This document shows, one piece after another, positions 63,301-64,000 of a DNA stretch of 64,000 nucleotides. Origin of the DNA: Auanema rhodensis. Taxonomy: Eukaryota > Nematoda > Chromadorea > Rhabditida > Rhabditidae. The DNA lies in the NCBI GenBank assembly GCA_964057225.1, contig OZ059897.1, positions 806,001 to 870,000 on the forward strand, read 5' to 3'. Made by a program: the position numbers and the translations under genes. The stretch's first letter is position 1; every line of letters begins with the position of its first letter. The notes beneath the pieces are model-generated. The model made no database searches, was not told the DNA's origin, and worked only from the letters and a program-made list of their open reading frames with translations.

Positions 63301-64000
63301 TTGCGCTAGCTTAAAAATGCACCGAGATATCAACTGATATAAGTTCACACTTATATCCTCGATTTTCACCCTGAAGAATTAATTTTTTCGTTGATTAACA
63401 TTGTCCATCGTCTTTGCCTTGAAAAAAGGAATCTAAAAACATCTACTTTTTGTGAAATTATTTTGAAATTTTTTGGCAAAATTTTTGTCAAAATGTTTTT
63501 GAAAGCAATGTTGAGTGTACATGGAAACTCAACATACACTAATGCAACATTTTTCAAACGATCATAACTAATTTTTGTATTGAGCGTTTCTTAATGTATT
63601 ATAGTACATTCGATGCGGATTTTTAAGCTGCGTCGATCTGTGTTATCAGATTTGAGTTAGCTTAAAAATGCACCGAGATATCAACTGATATAAGTTCACA
63701 CTTATATCCTCGATTTTCACCCTGAAGAATTAATTTTTTCGTTGAATAACATTGTCCATCGTCTTCGCCTTGAAAAAAGGAATCTAAAAACATCTACTTT
63801 TGGTAAAATTATTTTGAAATTTTTCAGGAAAATTTTTGTCAAAATGTTTTTGGAATCAATGTTGAGTGTACATGGAAACTCAACATACACTAATGCATAA
63901 TTTTTTAAACGATCATAACTAATTTTTGTATTGAGCGTTTCTTAATGTATTATAGTACATTCGATGCGGATTTTTAAGCTGCGTCGATCTGTGTTATCAG
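60399..64000 (+). repeat. Three-monomer HOR (1053 bp), second block, running off the window
   Basis: Ten full units in c-a-b order plus 92 bases. The whole stretch matches 54432-58033 at an offset of 5967 bp (17 monomers), including the atypical c unit at 61452-61802. The only difference I noticed is GAATTACATTG near 60939. The array continues beyond 64000. Confidence 0.87.

Larger units (their letters stand above)
1..64000. repeat. 351-bp tandem satellite array (whole window)
   Basis: About 183 head-to-tail copies of an AT-rich 351-bp monomer fill the window with no interruption. The phase marker recurs at 354, 705, 1056, 1407 and so on to 63557. That distance, 63203 bp, equals 181 x 351 minus nine 35-bp deletions minus thirteen 1-bp deletions, so all other indels cancel or are absent. 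Every copy has the same orientation. No gene, transposon, tRNA, rRNA or unique spacer was seen. Long homogeneous arrays of this kind are typical of eukaryotic centromeric or pericentromeric heterochromatin; that location is inferred, since no flanking DNA is present. The satellite family and species are not recognised. Confidence 0.98.

Noticed and set aside
1-64000. CRISPR array
   Set aside because: The repeat unit is 351 bp with no alternation of short constant repeats and unique spacers, and no cas-like gene is present.
1-64000. Transposon-derived array, with terminal repeats or a transposase remnant in the monomer
   Set aside because: No target-site duplications, element ends or coding remnant were recognised. 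The inverted repeats lie within the monomer and do not bound it.

Overview
The whole window is one uninterrupted block of satellite DNA: a head-to-tail tandem array of a 351-bp monomer, all copies in the same orientation. I found no gene, RNA gene, transposon, CRISPR array or non-satellite sequence. Using the last base of a recurring TTTTTCAA-type motif as phase marker (354, 705, 1056 ... 63557), the 63203 bases between the first and last marker equal 181 monomers exactly, once nine copies with a 35-bp deletion and thirteen copies 1 bp short are allowed for. With the ends, the window holds about 183 copies. One monomer counted by hand (2461-2811) has 55 C and 56 G in 351 bp (32% GC) and 11 CpG, against about 8.8 expected, so CpG is not depleted.

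This points to a eukaryotic centromeric or pericentromeric satellite. AT-richness, a monomer near two nucleosome repeats, phased A/T tracts, dyads and undepleted CpG fit an arthropod, perhaps an insect. That is inference: I do not recognise the family or species.

Layout. 1-9.7 kb: the most heterogeneous monomers, containing a duplicated 2.1-kb block (offset 4563 bp) and shorter blocks at other offsets. 9.6-15 kb: five-monomer higher-order repeat (HOR) of 1755 bp. 14-25 kb: mosaic region where the 316-bp deletion monomer and an ATACGG/AGCAAAG subfamily spread, with a dimeric HOR (702 bp) at 19.9-21.7 kb. 25-35.5 kb: overlapping block duplications at offsets 6631, 2455 and 2422 bp. 36.5-45 kb: tandem duplication of a 12-monomer, 4210-bp unit with internal structure P-Q-P. 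45-52 kb: five-monomer HOR of 1754 bp and another P copy. 54.4-64 kb: three-monomer HOR (1053 bp), itself duplicated at an offset of 5967 bp (17 monomers).

Within each monomer some segments are nearly invariant and rich in inverted repeats. A short segment around unit positions 221-250 carries most of the variation, the 35-bp deletion junction and most visible recombination breakpoints. There are no genes to work together; the content is array architecture and possible DNA structure. All comparisons were made by eye, so block boundaries are approximate to tens of bases.
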